From contig CM028132.1 in NCBI GenBank assembly GCA_016271365.2, forward strand, positions 589,069,001 through 589,133,000: 64,000 nucleotides of DNA, written 5' to 3'. This stretch comes from Neoceratodus forsteri (lineage: Eukaryota > Chordata > Ceratodontiformes > Ceratodontidae). Shown piece after piece: positions 32,785 to 43,560 of the stretch. Position numbers and translations under genes: made by a program. The notes below the pieces were generated by a model. It was not told the DNA's origin. It searched no databases and saw only the letters and a list, made by a program, of their open reading frames with translations. Position 1 is the first letter of the stretch; every line of letters begins with the position of its first letter.

Positions 32785-33100
32785 ATGTTTATTTATTTTT
32801 TTATTTATTTATTTTTGAAAGTTGGATATACAATCTTTGAGTCAGGGACTCATTTACAAAGGCATCTCGTTGCAGGGAGGGTAGACATGGTTACAGTGTG
32901 AGATACAAAAGTGGTAACATACAGGTGCAATACAGATAACAAAAGAACATAATATAACAGTGGTTTACGGAATAAAGTTACATGCAGTAAATAGCAATTG
33001 TATAAAGTATAACAATAGTAGAAGTCACAACCCAGGTCATACCGGGGAAATACCTATGTGGAAGGGTGGGGGCGGGGAACAGGGGTGAGGATAAGAAAAA
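32785..33100 (-). mobile_element. L2-type LINE 3' end (hairpin type)
   Basis: On the minus strand it reads CCTTTGTAAATGAGTCCCTGACTCAAAGATTG, then TTTCAAAAATAAATAAATAA. The hairpin GAGTC/GACTC keeps pairing but with different bases from the 19.45 kb copy. Confidence 0.65.
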
Positions 33101-33195
33101 AAAAAATCACTTGTTCACTTGTAACTGTAACACTGACATCAAACCTTTGCAAATGATATCTTGTTGTGCTTAGAGGTAATCTCCAAAATTATCAA

Positions 33196-33222
33196 GCAAG
33201 AAAGAAAGAAAGAAAGAAAGAA
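33196..33222. repeat. (AAAG)n microsatellite
   Basis: About seven GAAA units in tandem. Confidence 0.9.
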
Positions 33223-33359
33223 ATGTAACATGGAAAACAATGTTTTGTCATTAAGAATGGACATAAATACAGTGCATAATCTGTTTTGAGGTTGACACCG
33301 GTCTGTCATTTCGTAGACCTTCAGGAAAGATAACAAATCTTTATGAGCCATTTCTCTTA

Positions 33360-34210
33360 CACTGGCTGTGGATGTGCCGCAACATGCTACATGGGGGTGG
33401 GGGGGTGCAGGGCGATGCAGCAGTTGTAGAAAGCCAAGTCAAGTGTGTTATCAATTTGAATTCCTGGCTACACCTCTGGCTCTTGGAGTCTACTGTTTTT
33501 TTTTATCTAGACTTGCAAGAAAGTACAGGCAGGTTCTTGTGGGTTCATTGAGGACATCTCATCTCAACAGCTTGCTAAAGGGTTTGATTTAATTTGCACA
33601 AATGTGCAGTTTTTCTCACAGGGGTGAAGCATTCCAAGCAGTGAGTGTTCCACAGGCTTGCCCTCCCAGGAATTCTCATGTGAGTTGACAAAGAGCTCAG
33701 ATGTTTTCGCCCCCGCTAACAATTATCAATGCAGATCTGAGTCAGGTTTGCAATCAGATCTTACGCATTGGACAGTGTGCATGCCTCTCTTGCCTGTGTC
33801 ATAAATTATGGCAAAAGTTTAAAACACTCAGGGCTGCATCTTAGAAACAATAACTGCCACTAGAACCTGTTATGATAAGTGACTTTAGGCCTCATATTAA
33901 AAGCTGTCCGTGAGTGCTGCACAGACAGGAGAGCTTTATGGAAAATAGCACACGGCTGGCTCAGGGGCTGTATTCTGACAGTTAGTGCACCCCAGCTGGA
34001 GCGTGCTAATGGTTTGAATATAAATATGGTGGTGCAGTGCCTAGTGACTATGCACTGTGCTGATACAGACACGAACTAGAGATGACCCACAGAGGTCCAG
34101 TAGAAATAGCACTGCCCAAATGGGATAGCACCAGGGGTCATGCGAGCCATATTCAGCCCTCACATGCTAATTAGCCCACTGGCCATGTAAAGCGCTATGG
34201 GAGATTTGCA
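33360..34210. other. No recognisable feature
   Basis: A few short ORFs without motifs. A G-run (GGGGGTGGGGGGGTG near 33391) is the only composition feature. Confidence 0.5.
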
Positions 34211-34216
34211 TGCCCA

Positions 34217-34930
34217 TAGAAACATAGACTTTGACAGCAGATAAGGATCGCTTCACCTACCCAGACTACCCATTTCCCTACCTATTGGATAAGCAGCAAA
34301 TCCTAGTTAACCAACAGCCTACTTCCTCCTGCCCCCCCACCAGAATTGCCTAATGTCTGTCCCATGAATTCTGAATTCCCCACTGCTTTTGACCCCACAA
34401 CCTCCTCAGCAAGGCCATTCCATGCATTCACCAACCCTCTGTGAAAAATACTTCCTCATGTTGCCCTTGAGCCGTCCCTCCCCTGTCTTCAAATTATGCC
34501 CCTTGTTCTTGCACATCACTTTTTCTGAAAGATGCTACCTTCTTGGACCCTGTTGATTCCTTGAGGTACTTGAACGTTTCTATCATGTCCCCTTTCTCTC
34601 CTTTCCTTATGGTATACACTTAAGTTCCTTCAGCCTCTCTTCGTATGGCTTCTGGTGCAGACCCCTGATCATTCTAGTTGCCTCCTCTGAACTGCCTCCA
34701 TTCTGTCTATGTCCTTGTGGAGATGGTGTCTCCAGAACTGCATGCAGTACTCCAGATGGGTTCTCACCAACTGTCTGTACAGAGGGATGACAACTTCCTG
34801 TTTCCTACTGTTGATGCTTCTCCCTATGCATTCCAGTATCCCCCAACTATACTTACTGCCTTCTCATATTGTTTGCCTGCCTTTATGTCATCTGATATGA
34901 CTACCCCAGGTCCCTTTCTGTTATGGGCTC
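34217..34930 (-). mobile_element. CR1 LINE 3' fragment (antisense)
   Basis: Its plus strand begins CATAGAAACATAGACTTTGA, the reverse of the CR1 terminal TCTATGTTTCTATG. On the minus strand it then gives the 3' UTR and the last part of ORF2 (the region with MYTLEERRERG in other copies), running back to about 34930. It aligns with 41640-42290 of the long CR1 copy. The frame is broken. Confidence 0.8.
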
Positions 34931-35009
34931 ATTAGCATATCACACAGTGCTGCTATGCAGACAATATGGCAGCATTATGCAGAGCTGTGCAGCCCCGGCC
35001 CCACCTCTG

Positions 35010-36041
35010 CTCCTGGCACCCTGCAGTAAGGGTACAGTATATGTATGTTCGGAGAACAGCAGTGGGGCATCAGTGCATGCTACCATACCAGCAACATACA
35101 GCACAGATATGGAACTGAGCTGGATAACATCACTTAAGGAACCCCAATACCTGCAATGGGATAGCAGTGCCAAAGATTGCTCCATATGGTGTAAAGTGGC
35201 AGCACATACCTCCATCCCTAACCTCAAGGACAATCCTCGTCACCCATTCTGAATAGGAGTCATTACCTCTGTTGGTGGCTAGTGGCCACTATCAATGACT
35301 GCCCCAACCATCCAGCTGATGCCCTTGACCATCCATATAACCCCCAACTGTCCAATTGATCACCCCAACCAACCAACCAACTGATTCCTACAGCTATCCA
35401 ACTGATCCTCCTGACCGCCGTCCACGTAACTCCCCTAACCATTCAACTGACCTCCACCTCTCCCACTCACTCAGGACCCTCCACCCTGCACCTCCCCACT
35501 CCCCTACACACCAGTGCTGCTATAAGGCATTAGTGATGGCTGACAGCATAGCCCCTGTGCTCACCACCTTGACTAGATGCCCTCTGAAAGAAAGGGAGTG
35601 ACTGTGTGCTTCTATAGTACGAGTACAAGTGTTCTCTGTCATACAGATGGCAGACAACCAAGGTTATAAGTGGAGGAGCTGTGCTGGCCCCTGACACTAA
35701 TGCCATATAACAGCTTTGGTGTGTCAGAGATAAGAAGGTCTCAGGGTGGAGGGTCTTGAGTGAATGGGAAGGGTAGAGGGTCAGTTTAGATGGTGAGAGG
35801 ATCAGTTGGACAGTTGGTGGAACTGTTGAACAGCTGGGGATTAGTTTGATGTTTGGAAGTGATCAGTGGGATGGTTGGGGGCAGTGGTTGGGAGGGCGCA
35901 CTAGTCACCAACAGGGAATGACACCTGTTCGGACAGGGTGGTCGAATTGTCTGTAAAGCTAGGAAATGGGTATATACTGCTACTTTGCACCATATGAAGT
36001 GGTCTTTTGCACATACAGTATAGGGGCTCTTTTTAGTGGTG

Positions 36042-36113
<72 letters not shown>

Positions 36114-36215
36114 TCAGTTCCATACCTGTGCTGTGGGTTGCTGGTATGGTAGCATGCATTGATGTCCAGCTGTTGTTCTGTCCCTACATGCATGTACTGT
36201 GCCCTTACTACAGGG
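35010..36215. repeat. ~550 bp-arm imperfect inverted repeat (foldback element)
   Basis: The left arm (about 35010-35560) and right arm (about 35670-36215) are reverse complements: ACCATACCAGCAACATACAG near 35090 pairs with GGTTGCTGGTATGGT near 36136; CTATAAGGCATTAGTG near 35520 pairs with CACTAATGCCATATAAC near 35696; and CACCCTGCAGTAAGGGTACAG near 35017 pairs with CTGTGCCCTTACTACAGGGTG near 36198. The loop is about 100 bp. No ORF lies inside. It could be a foldback-type DNA element or an inverted duplication. Confidence 0.7.
36030..36111. repeat. (AT)n microsatellite
   Basis: About 75 bp of alternating TA inside the right arm of the inverted repeat; absent from the left arm, so it expanded after the arms formed. 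Confidence 0.95.
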
Positions 36216-36429
36216 TGCAGTATGTGGCTATGAGGGGACACTCATGCGTAGAGATAAGGGCATGGTTTTGGTAGCATTAATTAGTGCAGTGATAGTGGCT
36301 ATTTAGCAATGCCAAAACCATTGAATATGCTTCTGCACTCAGTATGCATGGTAGATCCCTCATTTGCATGGGCATAGCAGTGTATTCTATGTGATCACAC
36401 TGTCAGTTCAGTGCTGTGCACTAGTGGCC

Positions 36430-36930
36430 TTTGAATATGGCCATGCACATAGGTTGACTGCACTCAGTCCTGAAAAGCAATCAAACTCCGGTGTCATGAA
36501 AAACACTCACGGTTTATTAGAGCCAAACATACAAAAGACACAGCACCAATAAGCACACAACAACGAAAGGGGAGTGAGGCTCGCTTCACTAGAAAGTGAC
36601 CAGTTTGGTGTAAATCAGCTTAATAACATAGAACTCACTTTTCATTTCTATTATTGTGCAAACTAGTATTTTAACATTTGTTAGTATGCATCAGCAACAG
36701 GCTACCTTGTGATTTTATCTATTATATTAATGTATACTTTATTTAAGTGAAGCAATTATCTCAGATAGCCACACTCCTGATGAAGGGTCATGTTTGTACC
36801 CAAAGTGCTAGGCTGCATCTTTTGCATGTTTGGCTCTAGTAACCATGAGTTTTTCCATGACATTAGAGTTTTGACTAATTTTCAGGACTGAGTGCAGAAA
36901 CCTGTGTGCATGTTCTAGTTATGGCTTTCT
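36430..36930. mobile_element. MITE-like element with long terminal inverted repeats
   Basis: About 36435-36550 is the reverse complement of about 36810-36925. The left arm has CTGCACTCAGTCCTGAAAA and GAGCCAAACATACAAAAGA; the right arm has TCTTTTGCATGTTTGGCTC and TTTTCAGGACTGAGTGCAG. The arms are ~115 bp and the interior is ~260 bp without an ORF. The interior end carries CTGATGAAGGGTCATG, discussed as a possible decayed hammerhead motif. No clear target duplication was found, so the superfamily is unknown. Confidence 0.65.
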
Positions 36931-37088
36931 AAACATATTAGCTGTAATGCATGAGCACGTGAGGATTTTATATTTGCTTTGAATATGGCCTCCTTTTTAT
37001 CAGCTCATGTTATTCTCGATTAGCATGTCAGTAACATGGGTAGCACCTTGCTAAGCTTTTGAACACCGGGGCCTTAGTTAAAAAGGCT

Positions 37089-38005
37089 GTTGCTAGCCTT
37101 GCTTGTAGAGCAGAAAGCAGCTAACTAAAAGAAGCAACATTTTCTTATTAATTTAAAACTTATATCTCAGCAGGAGTCAGTGACTGTTAAGATTAAGTAG
37201 ACAGATAACTTTATTAGAAGTAGAAGGGGTCTTATTTAGGTTAAAAAAAAGAAAAGAAAGAAAGTCAGTGTGTGTTCTGTGCAGGGAAGGGTACTGTATC
37301 AGCTGACTTTGCTAAACCAGTAGGAGGAAAGACAGCTTACCTGGGGGTGTGGTTTAGACACTATAAAAGCAGGTGAGTCAAATTACAACTTCCTGTTGCT
37401 AGCCTTGCTTGTAGAGCAGAAAGCAGCTAACTAAAAGAAGCTACATTTTCTTATTAATTTAAAACTTATATCTCAGCAGGAGTCAGTGACTGTTAAGATT
37501 AAGTAGACAGATAACTTTATTAGAAGTAGAAGTGGTCTTATTTAGGGTTAAAAAAGAAAGAAAAGAAAGAAAGTCAGTGTGTGTTCTGTGCAGGGAAGGG
37601 TACTGTATCAGCTGACTTTGCTAAACCAGTAGGAGGAAAGACAGCTTACCTGGGGGTGTGGTTTAGACACTATAAAAGCAGGTGAGTCAAATTACAACTT
37701 CCTGTTGCTAGCCTTGCTTGTAGAGCAGAAAGCAGCTAACTAAAAGAAGCTACATTTTCTTATTAATTTAAAACTTATATCTCAGCAGTAGTCAGTGACT
37801 GTTAAGATTAAGTAGACAGATAACTTTATTAGAAGTAGAAGGGGTCTTATTTAGGGTTAAAAAAGAACGAAAGTCAGTGTGTGTTCTGTGCAGGGCAGGG
37901 TACTGTATCAGCTGACTTTGCTAAACCAGTAGGAGGAAAGAGAGCTTACCTGGGGTGTGGTTTAGACACTATAAAAGCAGGTGAGTCAAATTACAACTTC
38001 CTGTT
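37089..38005 (+). repeat. Three tandem ~305 bp monomers with TATA boxes
   Basis: Unit boundaries marked by TGCTAGCCTT fall at 37091, 37397, 37706 and 38005 (last unit partial), giving periods of 306, 309 and 299 bp with very high identity. Each unit contains an A/G-rich AAAGAAAG stretch and ends TTTAGACACTATAAAAGCAG, then GTGAGTCAAATT. Variation is mostly in the A/G run. Confidence 0.9.
37362..37977 (+). promoter_or_regulatory. TATA boxes of the CR1 monomers
   Basis: TATAAAAG occurs at 37362, 37671 and 37970. Each lies about 30-35 bp before the next TGTTGCTAGCC unit start, which is the expected distance to a transcription start. Right after each TATA box is GGTGAGTCAAA, which contains an AP-1-like TGAGTCA and also resembles a splice donor (CAG|GTGAGT). 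Promoter activity is inferred. Confidence 0.55.
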
Positions 38006-38328
38006 GCTAGCCTTTTTTCTTACTAATTGCCCTCCATCCCACCCACCCAAAGCCAGTTCTACTTTTATAGCCACTGGATTTGACTGTCAACAGGAACTTC
38101 CTGTTTGGCAGTAGGAAGGAAAGGATCATAGAGAAACATTGGTTTTGTCAACCCTAAAGGAAAAAAGTAGCTCACTCTCCCCCTAGCTGCTGGTGGTTTG
38201 ATACTGAGCAAGGAAGAAGGAGGCTACTGAAAAGATAGGAAGTTGCTGTCCCAGAACAGGAAGGGTGAGAGTTGTAAGGAGAGGAGGAATAAGCATCCAG
38301 AGAAACAGTAGAGAGGACAAAATAAGAC
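38006..38328 (+). other. CR1 5' leader downstream of the monomers
   Basis: This is non-coding and purine-rich towards its end (38265-38325). It links the last partial monomer to ORF1. Confidence 0.6.
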
Positions 38329-38990
38329 ATGATAGGAGTGGTTCAGTGCAATGGCTGTGGGCGGCAGTGTTCTGGGGAGACATTCTGGAGGCTGCGATGC
38401 TGCCCTATTTGCAGGCACCTCTCTGGTCTGAGAGAGGAGGTTGCCCATCTCCAGGCTGACCTGGCTAGATTCGGAAACCTCCTCCCCACCCAGGGACCAC
38501 CAGGGCCAATGCCACTACCTCAGAGGTTGCCAAGAAGAGGAGAGGCTGGACCAGGTGGGCTCAAGGAGGAAGAGGGGTGGAACAGAGTTGCATCCTCCAG
38601 CTGTACCTCTCCACACATTCATTCGCTTCTTCTGGTGGATAGTGGTTCCTCTATGGAGGCACCTGCAGTGGAGACCAAGGAGGATGCTGGAACCTTCACA
38701 AAGGAGACCCACAGGAGGGTGGCATGGGACCCCACAGGGAAGAAAACAACTCCTGGTGGGGACTCAATCATTAGGGGGTAGAAATGGGGAGGAAGGGAGA
38801 GGAGGTAAGGTGCCTTCCTGGCGCCAACAGCTTGAGGGACAGGGAAGAATCCTCAGGATCGTGGGAGGGAGCTGCACGAGGGAGGAGCTGGATGTCATTG
38901 TCCACCTAGGGACAAATGACCTGGCTAGGAATGGGATCAGAGCCATGCAACAGGAGTTTGTAGAGTTGGGAAGGGCCTTGGACAAGTAGC
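38329..38990 (+). pseudogene. CR1 ORF1: zinc-finger and SGNH esterase-like protein
   Basis: The N-terminus (38329-38430) has VQCNGCGRQCSG followed by CCPICRHL, a Cys-rich zinc-binding motif, then LREEVAHLQADLARF, a short coiled coil. The 3' half carries the esterase signature: GDSIIRG near 38760 (the GDS block, Ser nucleophile) and VIVHLGTNDLARNG near 38898-38940 (the GxND block). CR1 ORF1 proteins are known to combine these and are thought to bind RNA and lipid or other esters. A frame change near 38770 splits it in two. The last block, with the catalytic Asp-x-x-His, lies after 39000 in disrupted sequence. Confidence 0.8.
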
Positions 38991-39409
38991 GCTCACGGTA
39001 ACCTTCTCGGAGGTGCTGCCTGTCTATGGCAAGGAGATGCTAGGGTACTTCTCACAGGGAATTCAATGAGTGGTTGAAAAACTGGTGTGGAGCTCAGGGT
39101 CTTGGCTTCATTGGGTACTGGGGAGCCACCTGGAGGGATGCAGGCCTATACTGGTGTGATGGTCTGCATCTATCCAGGGGGGGAACCAGGATCCTAGGTG
39201 AGAGGTTTAAATGCTTCATTGGCAAGCATTTAAACTAGCCAAAGGGGGAGGCACTGAAAAGGAGCAGGGAAATCCGAGCCTCCCCCACAAAACATGGTGA
39301 TTAGTGAGGTAAACACCAAGGTACAGAGGTTATTAGGGAGCAGAATAGATTTAAATGTAAAAAAAGGCAAAAGGCAGTAAGGACAGAAATGGAGCTAAAG
39401 GGGTAAGGC

Positions 39410-40245
39410 TATCAAAAGTGGAGGGTGATGAGTACCAATGCTCTGAGTCTGTGTAACAAGCTCCTGAACTAGTGGCCTTGATGGAAGAGGGTTGTCTGGA
39501 TATTGTGGCAGTCACAGAAACATGGTACACAGAGAACCATGACTGGGATGTCAACATACCAGGATACACAATCTACAGGAGGGAGGGAGGGTAAAGAGAG
39601 GAGGAGTAGCTCTCTATGTAAGGAAGGATCAAGCAACAGAACTAAAGAGTAAACAGGGAGCAGATGAGGCACTTTGGGTCACCCTGGAGACAGGAAATGG
39701 CACCACAATCTGCATGGGGTTGTATACAGACCCCCATCTCAGGAGGAGGAGTGGACAAGTAAATGATAGAAGGCTTTCTTAGAATGGCAGAAAAAGGGGA
39801 GATATTGTTGATGGGGACCTGAATATGCCAGATGTTAACTGGAGCACCTTTGCTGGGCACATCCAAGAGCAGGGTCATTCTTGATGCCCTACAGGGGCAT
39901 GCCTCAGACAGCTAGTATTGGAACCTACCTGAGGAGCAGTCTTAGACCCGTACTCAAATGGGATGGAGAAAGAATCTCAGATTTAGAAGTGTGTAGCCAC
40001 CTGGGAACAAGTGACCACCAAACAGTGTGGTTCATGATAAACACAGCCATACAATCAAGCCATACAAAAGCAAGAGTACTGGACTTTAGGAGGGCTGACT
40101 TTGGGAAAATGAGAGAGTGCCTCAGAAAAATACTAGCAAACAGGCAAGAAGGAGGGGTGGAGGAACAATGGGGAGTGATCAAAACAGCCATCACAGAGGC
40201 AACAAGCCTTTGTGTAAAGCAAATCAATAAAACACAATGAAGGAA
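39410..40245 (+). pseudogene. CR1 ORF2 endonuclease domain
   Basis: The APE-type endonuclease begins near 39425 (STNALSLCNKLPEL-like sequence), with the catalytic Glu in AVTETWY near 39508-39530. The C-terminal SDH block, with catalytic Asp and His, is HLGTSDHQTVWF near 40003-40030. A run of frameshifts between 39590 and 39880 interrupts the domain. It nicks the target to start target-primed reverse transcription. Confidence 0.8.
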
Positions 40246-42150
40246 GAAACCGCTATGGTTCTCAAAAGAGGTGGCAGGGAAGGTTAAGGAGAAAAGGACA
40301 GCATTCAGGAAATATAAGGATACACAGAAGGAGCAGGACAGAGAACTTTATCAGTTAAAGCAGAAAGAGGCTGGGAAGGCAGTCAGAATAGCAAAGGCCC
40401 AAACCGAGGAAAGGATAGCCAATTCTGTTAAGAAGGGGGATAAGACCGTTTATATGTACATTAGGGAGTGAAGAAAGAACAAAGGAGGGATACTGAAGCT
40501 TAATAAAGGGGAGGGAATGTGGGTAGAGGGTGACAGTGAAAAAGCAGAGATACTGAACAAATATTTCTGCTCAGTATTCACAAAGGAAGAGGAGGGGGAG
40601 TTACCTAAACCAAACAAGAGAAACACTCTGAAGATGGGGGTCGATACCAGTCCATTTACAGAAGAAAGGGTTCTGAAAGAACTAATAAAATTGAAGGTGG
40701 ACAAAGCAATGGGGCCTGATAGGATTCACCAAGAATTCTAAAAGAACTAACAGTAGAACTAGTGACACCACTGACTACTGTCTTTAACAAATCATGGGAG
40801 GATGGGGTGGTACCCGAGGACTGGAGGAGGGCAGATGTGATTCTCTTCACAAAGTGGGAGCAGGACAGAGGCAGGAAACTACAGACCAGTTAGTTTGACC
40901 TCAGTGGTAGGGAAAATGATGGAATCACTTCTGAAGGAAAGAATTGTTGAGTACCTAGAGGCCAGTGGGGCACAGGACCCAAGGCAGCATGGATTCACAT
41001 TGGGAAGGTCGTGTCAGACGAATCTAATAGATTTCTTTGACTGGGTGACCAAAGTAGTAGACCAGGGAGGGGCTGTGGACATGGCCTACCTAGATTTTAG
41101 CAAGGCATTTGATACAGTCCCACACAAAAGATTAATACACAAGATAGCCAGCCTTGGAGTGGGTCCCAAGGTGGTAGCCTGGATAAAAAATTGGCTAGGC
41201 AACAGGACGCAAAGGGTGTAGTAAATGGAGTACACAGTGAAGAAAGGAGGGTTACTAGCAAGGTACCACAGGGTTCAGTACTGGGACCGGTCCTTTTTAA
41301 TGTCTCTATAAGTGACATTGCAGAGGAACTGGAAGGAAAAGTATGTCTCTTTGCAGATGACACAAAGATCTGCAACAGGGTCGATACACAAGATGGAGTG
41401 GAAAGGATGAGAAGGGACTTGGCAAGGTTAGAGGAATGGACAAATGTATGGCAGCTCAGATTCAATGCAAAGAAGTGCAAGGTAATGCACATGGGAAACA
41501 AAAACCCAGAGTAAGTGTACACAATGGGGGGTAAGATACTGACAACAGTAAAAATAGAAAGGGACCTGGGGGTAATTATATCAGATGACCTAAAGGTGGG
41601 CAAGCAATGTGAGAAGGCAGTAAGGAAGGCTGGGGGGATACTGGGATGCATAGGAAGAGGCATCAATAGTAGAAAACAAGAAGTTGTTATCCCTCTGTAC
41701 AGACAGTTGGTGAGACCCCATCTGGAGTACTGTGTGCAGTTCTGGAGACCCCATCTCCGCAAAGACATAGACAGAGTGGAGGCTGTCCAGAGGAGGGCAA
41801 CCAAAATGGTGCAGGGTCTGCACCAGAAGACATACGAAGAAAGACTAAAGGAGCTTAATATGTATACCCTTGAGGAAAGAAGGGAGAGAGGGGACATGAT
41901 AGAAACTTTCAAGTACCTCAAGGGAATTAACAAAGTCCAAGAGGGTAGCATCTTCCAGAAAAAGAGATGTGCAAGAACAAGGGGGCACAATTTGAAGATT
42001 GATGGGGGACGGCTCAGAGGTAATGTGAGGAAGTATTTTTTCACTAAGAGGGTTTTGGATGCATAGAACAGCCTCCCTGAGGAGGTCGTGGAGTCAAGAA
42101 CAGTGGGGGACTTCAAGAATGCATGGGACAGGCATACAGCAGTCCTAGTG
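40246..42150 (+). pseudogene. CR1 ORF2 reverse transcriptase
   Basis: Segments at 40271-40471, 40517-40741, 40895-41221, 41191-41514 and 41515-42066 follow one another with only small frame changes. Motifs: DKAMGPDRIH near 40700, LEASGAQDPRQHGFTLGR near 40955, AYLDFSKAFDTVPHKRL near 41085-41130, VPQGSVLGPVLFN near 41263-41300 and the catalytic LFADDTKICNRV near 41350-41385, with both Asp intact. The C-terminal region includes FWRPHLRKDIDRVEAVQRRA and MYTLEERRERGDMIETFKYL, a CR1 hallmark. A TAA at 41512 and a TAG at 42064 interrupt it. Confidence 0.9.
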
Positions 42151-42288
42151 GGGGGGGTAGGAGGAAGTAAGCTTTTGGTTAACTAGGATCTGCAGCTTAT
42201 CTGTTAGGTAGAAAATTGGGTAGACTAGGGGGCCAAGCGGTCCTTATCTGCCATCAGATTCTATGTTTCTATGTTTCTATGTCTTTTC
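42151..42288 (+). other. CR1 3' UTR and terminal repeats
   Basis: GGATCTGCAGCTTATCTG, GGTAGACTAGGGGGCCAAGC and GGTCCTTATCTGCCATCAGA precede three TTCTATGT-type octamers (42262-42283), the classic CR1 end. There is no A tail, as expected for CR1. Confidence 0.85.
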
Positions 42289-43280
42289 TGAAGGAGTACT
42301 AGACTGTGACATTTATGTAAAGCATTTTATGCTTCAAATCCCTACACAGGGCTTAGTACAGAAGGAACTGAGGAAACTTTGAGGCAAAATCACAGACCTC
42401 CTGGAAAATCAAGGCACTTTCTTGTACAGTATATCAAGAACAGTTGAGAGGTTTGACTGCTTGTCTGGAAGCTGATAAAATGTAGTCAGTAAGGGAACTC
42501 TAAAAGAAAGATTTCAACTGCAGGGAAAAAGAGATTCTTGAATTGCAGTTCCTGACTTTACAATGCAGGATCATACCTTTTGGCTTTTCATTATTTATTC
42601 ATGTATTCATTTATAGATTTTGATCAGTTGAACACAGTTAGCTGGATAGCTTAATTCCAACTGCATCTGGATGGATGGATGAACAGAAGGAGTGATACTG
42701 TAAGAAGGGAGTGGTTACAAGGTAAGAACATATAGTGTAAAACTGACTGTGCACAGAGACATAATCCATACAATAGTATAGTAAGCATACAATGACTTGA
42801 GGACACACCTGAAGGTAGCACAAGTGCGAGGGTGTGAGTGCCTGCATAAATCAAAAACAGTTACAGAGAGGAATGGTAGGCTCATATAACTGGGTCTTCA
42901 AACCAGGGCTGGAGTCAAAGTGGAATGCAGTGGATGTTGTTCCAGAGGTGGGGAATAGGTGTGAGAAGGCCACCTGGCCCACAAAGGATAGTGAACAGAA
43001 ATCTGCCTGTGATGTTTCCTCACCCAAATGTGGGTCACTGAAAACAGGTACATAGTGGGCACATTATGGAATGCTTAAAAGCCCAAAACATGGTGGAAAC
43101 CCATCTCTACCCCTTAACCCCTATACTCCTGTTCCACTCATTCACCACAAACAAACTACCTATCACTGATACCACCTGCCTCCCTCCCTACCTCTGATAG
43201 TTCCATATCATAACAGTGATCACAGAAAGGCAATTGCCATTATAGCGAGTGTACATCACCGAAAATCAATTTTGGTGATG
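42289..43280. other. Mostly unassigned; possible antisense LINE tail near 42600-42980
   Basis: TTATTTATTCATGTATTCATTTAT at 42591-42614 looks like a reversed LINE tail. On the minus strand about 42900-42960 contains a WNN-type segment as in LINE RT C-termini. This is weak evidence. The rest has no recognised feature. Confidence 0.25.
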
Positions 43281-43289
43281 TAACACTTG

Positions 43290-43560
43290 TGGCACACAAC
43301 AAAATGGCACCAAAGACTTTTTTTTTATGTGGGGGCTGTGCTCCGCCACACCCCTCACCCGCAGGGCGGCTTTGCCCCCCCCACACTCCCTACTAAAGGA
43401 TTCTCAACTCGGGTGCAAAACAGACAAAAAATCACAGCTGGGTGCAACAAAATGAACACACACCCAGAACCGAACTTGGCATCCTCGCAACCCTAGCCTG
43501 CCACCAACCCACCATGCCACGGAGATAGTTCGGCAGCCCGCTACTGCAGTACGCCCCACA
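43290..43560 (-). mobile_element. Possible tRNA-derived SINE
   Basis: On the minus strand, CATGGTGGGTTGGTGGCAGG (A-box-like) and GCCAAGTTCGGTTCTGGGTG (B-box-like) are about 45 bp apart. A G/C mini-hairpin zone (43328-43395) and a T-run on the plus strand at 43319 follow in the direction expected of the body and tail. No target duplication was identified. Confidence 0.4.

Larger units (their letters stand above)
37089..42288 (+). mobile_element. Nearly full-length CR1 LINE
   Basis: In order: three ~305 bp tandem monomers, a 5' leader, ORF1 with zinc-binding and esterase-like domains, ORF2 with endonuclease and RT, a 3' UTR, and the CR1 terminal repeats TTCTATGTTTCTATG. At ~5.2 kb it has all the parts of a complete CR1 element. 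It is the least decayed element in the window but still carries frameshifts in both ORFs. Confidence 0.9.

Noticed and set aside
35786..36274. ORFs on both strands with long Tyr-Ile repeats
   Set aside because: They are translations of the (AT)n microsatellite.
37089..38005. CRISPR-like or satellite array
   Set aside because: The units are ~305 bp with no spacers and lead directly into CR1 ORF1, so a LINE promoter array fits better.
41097..42116. 339-codon ORF on the minus strand
   Set aside because: It lies antisense to CR1 reverse transcriptase, which has clear motifs on the plus strand; the same antisense openness recurs over other CR1 copies at 34.7 and 60.4 kb.
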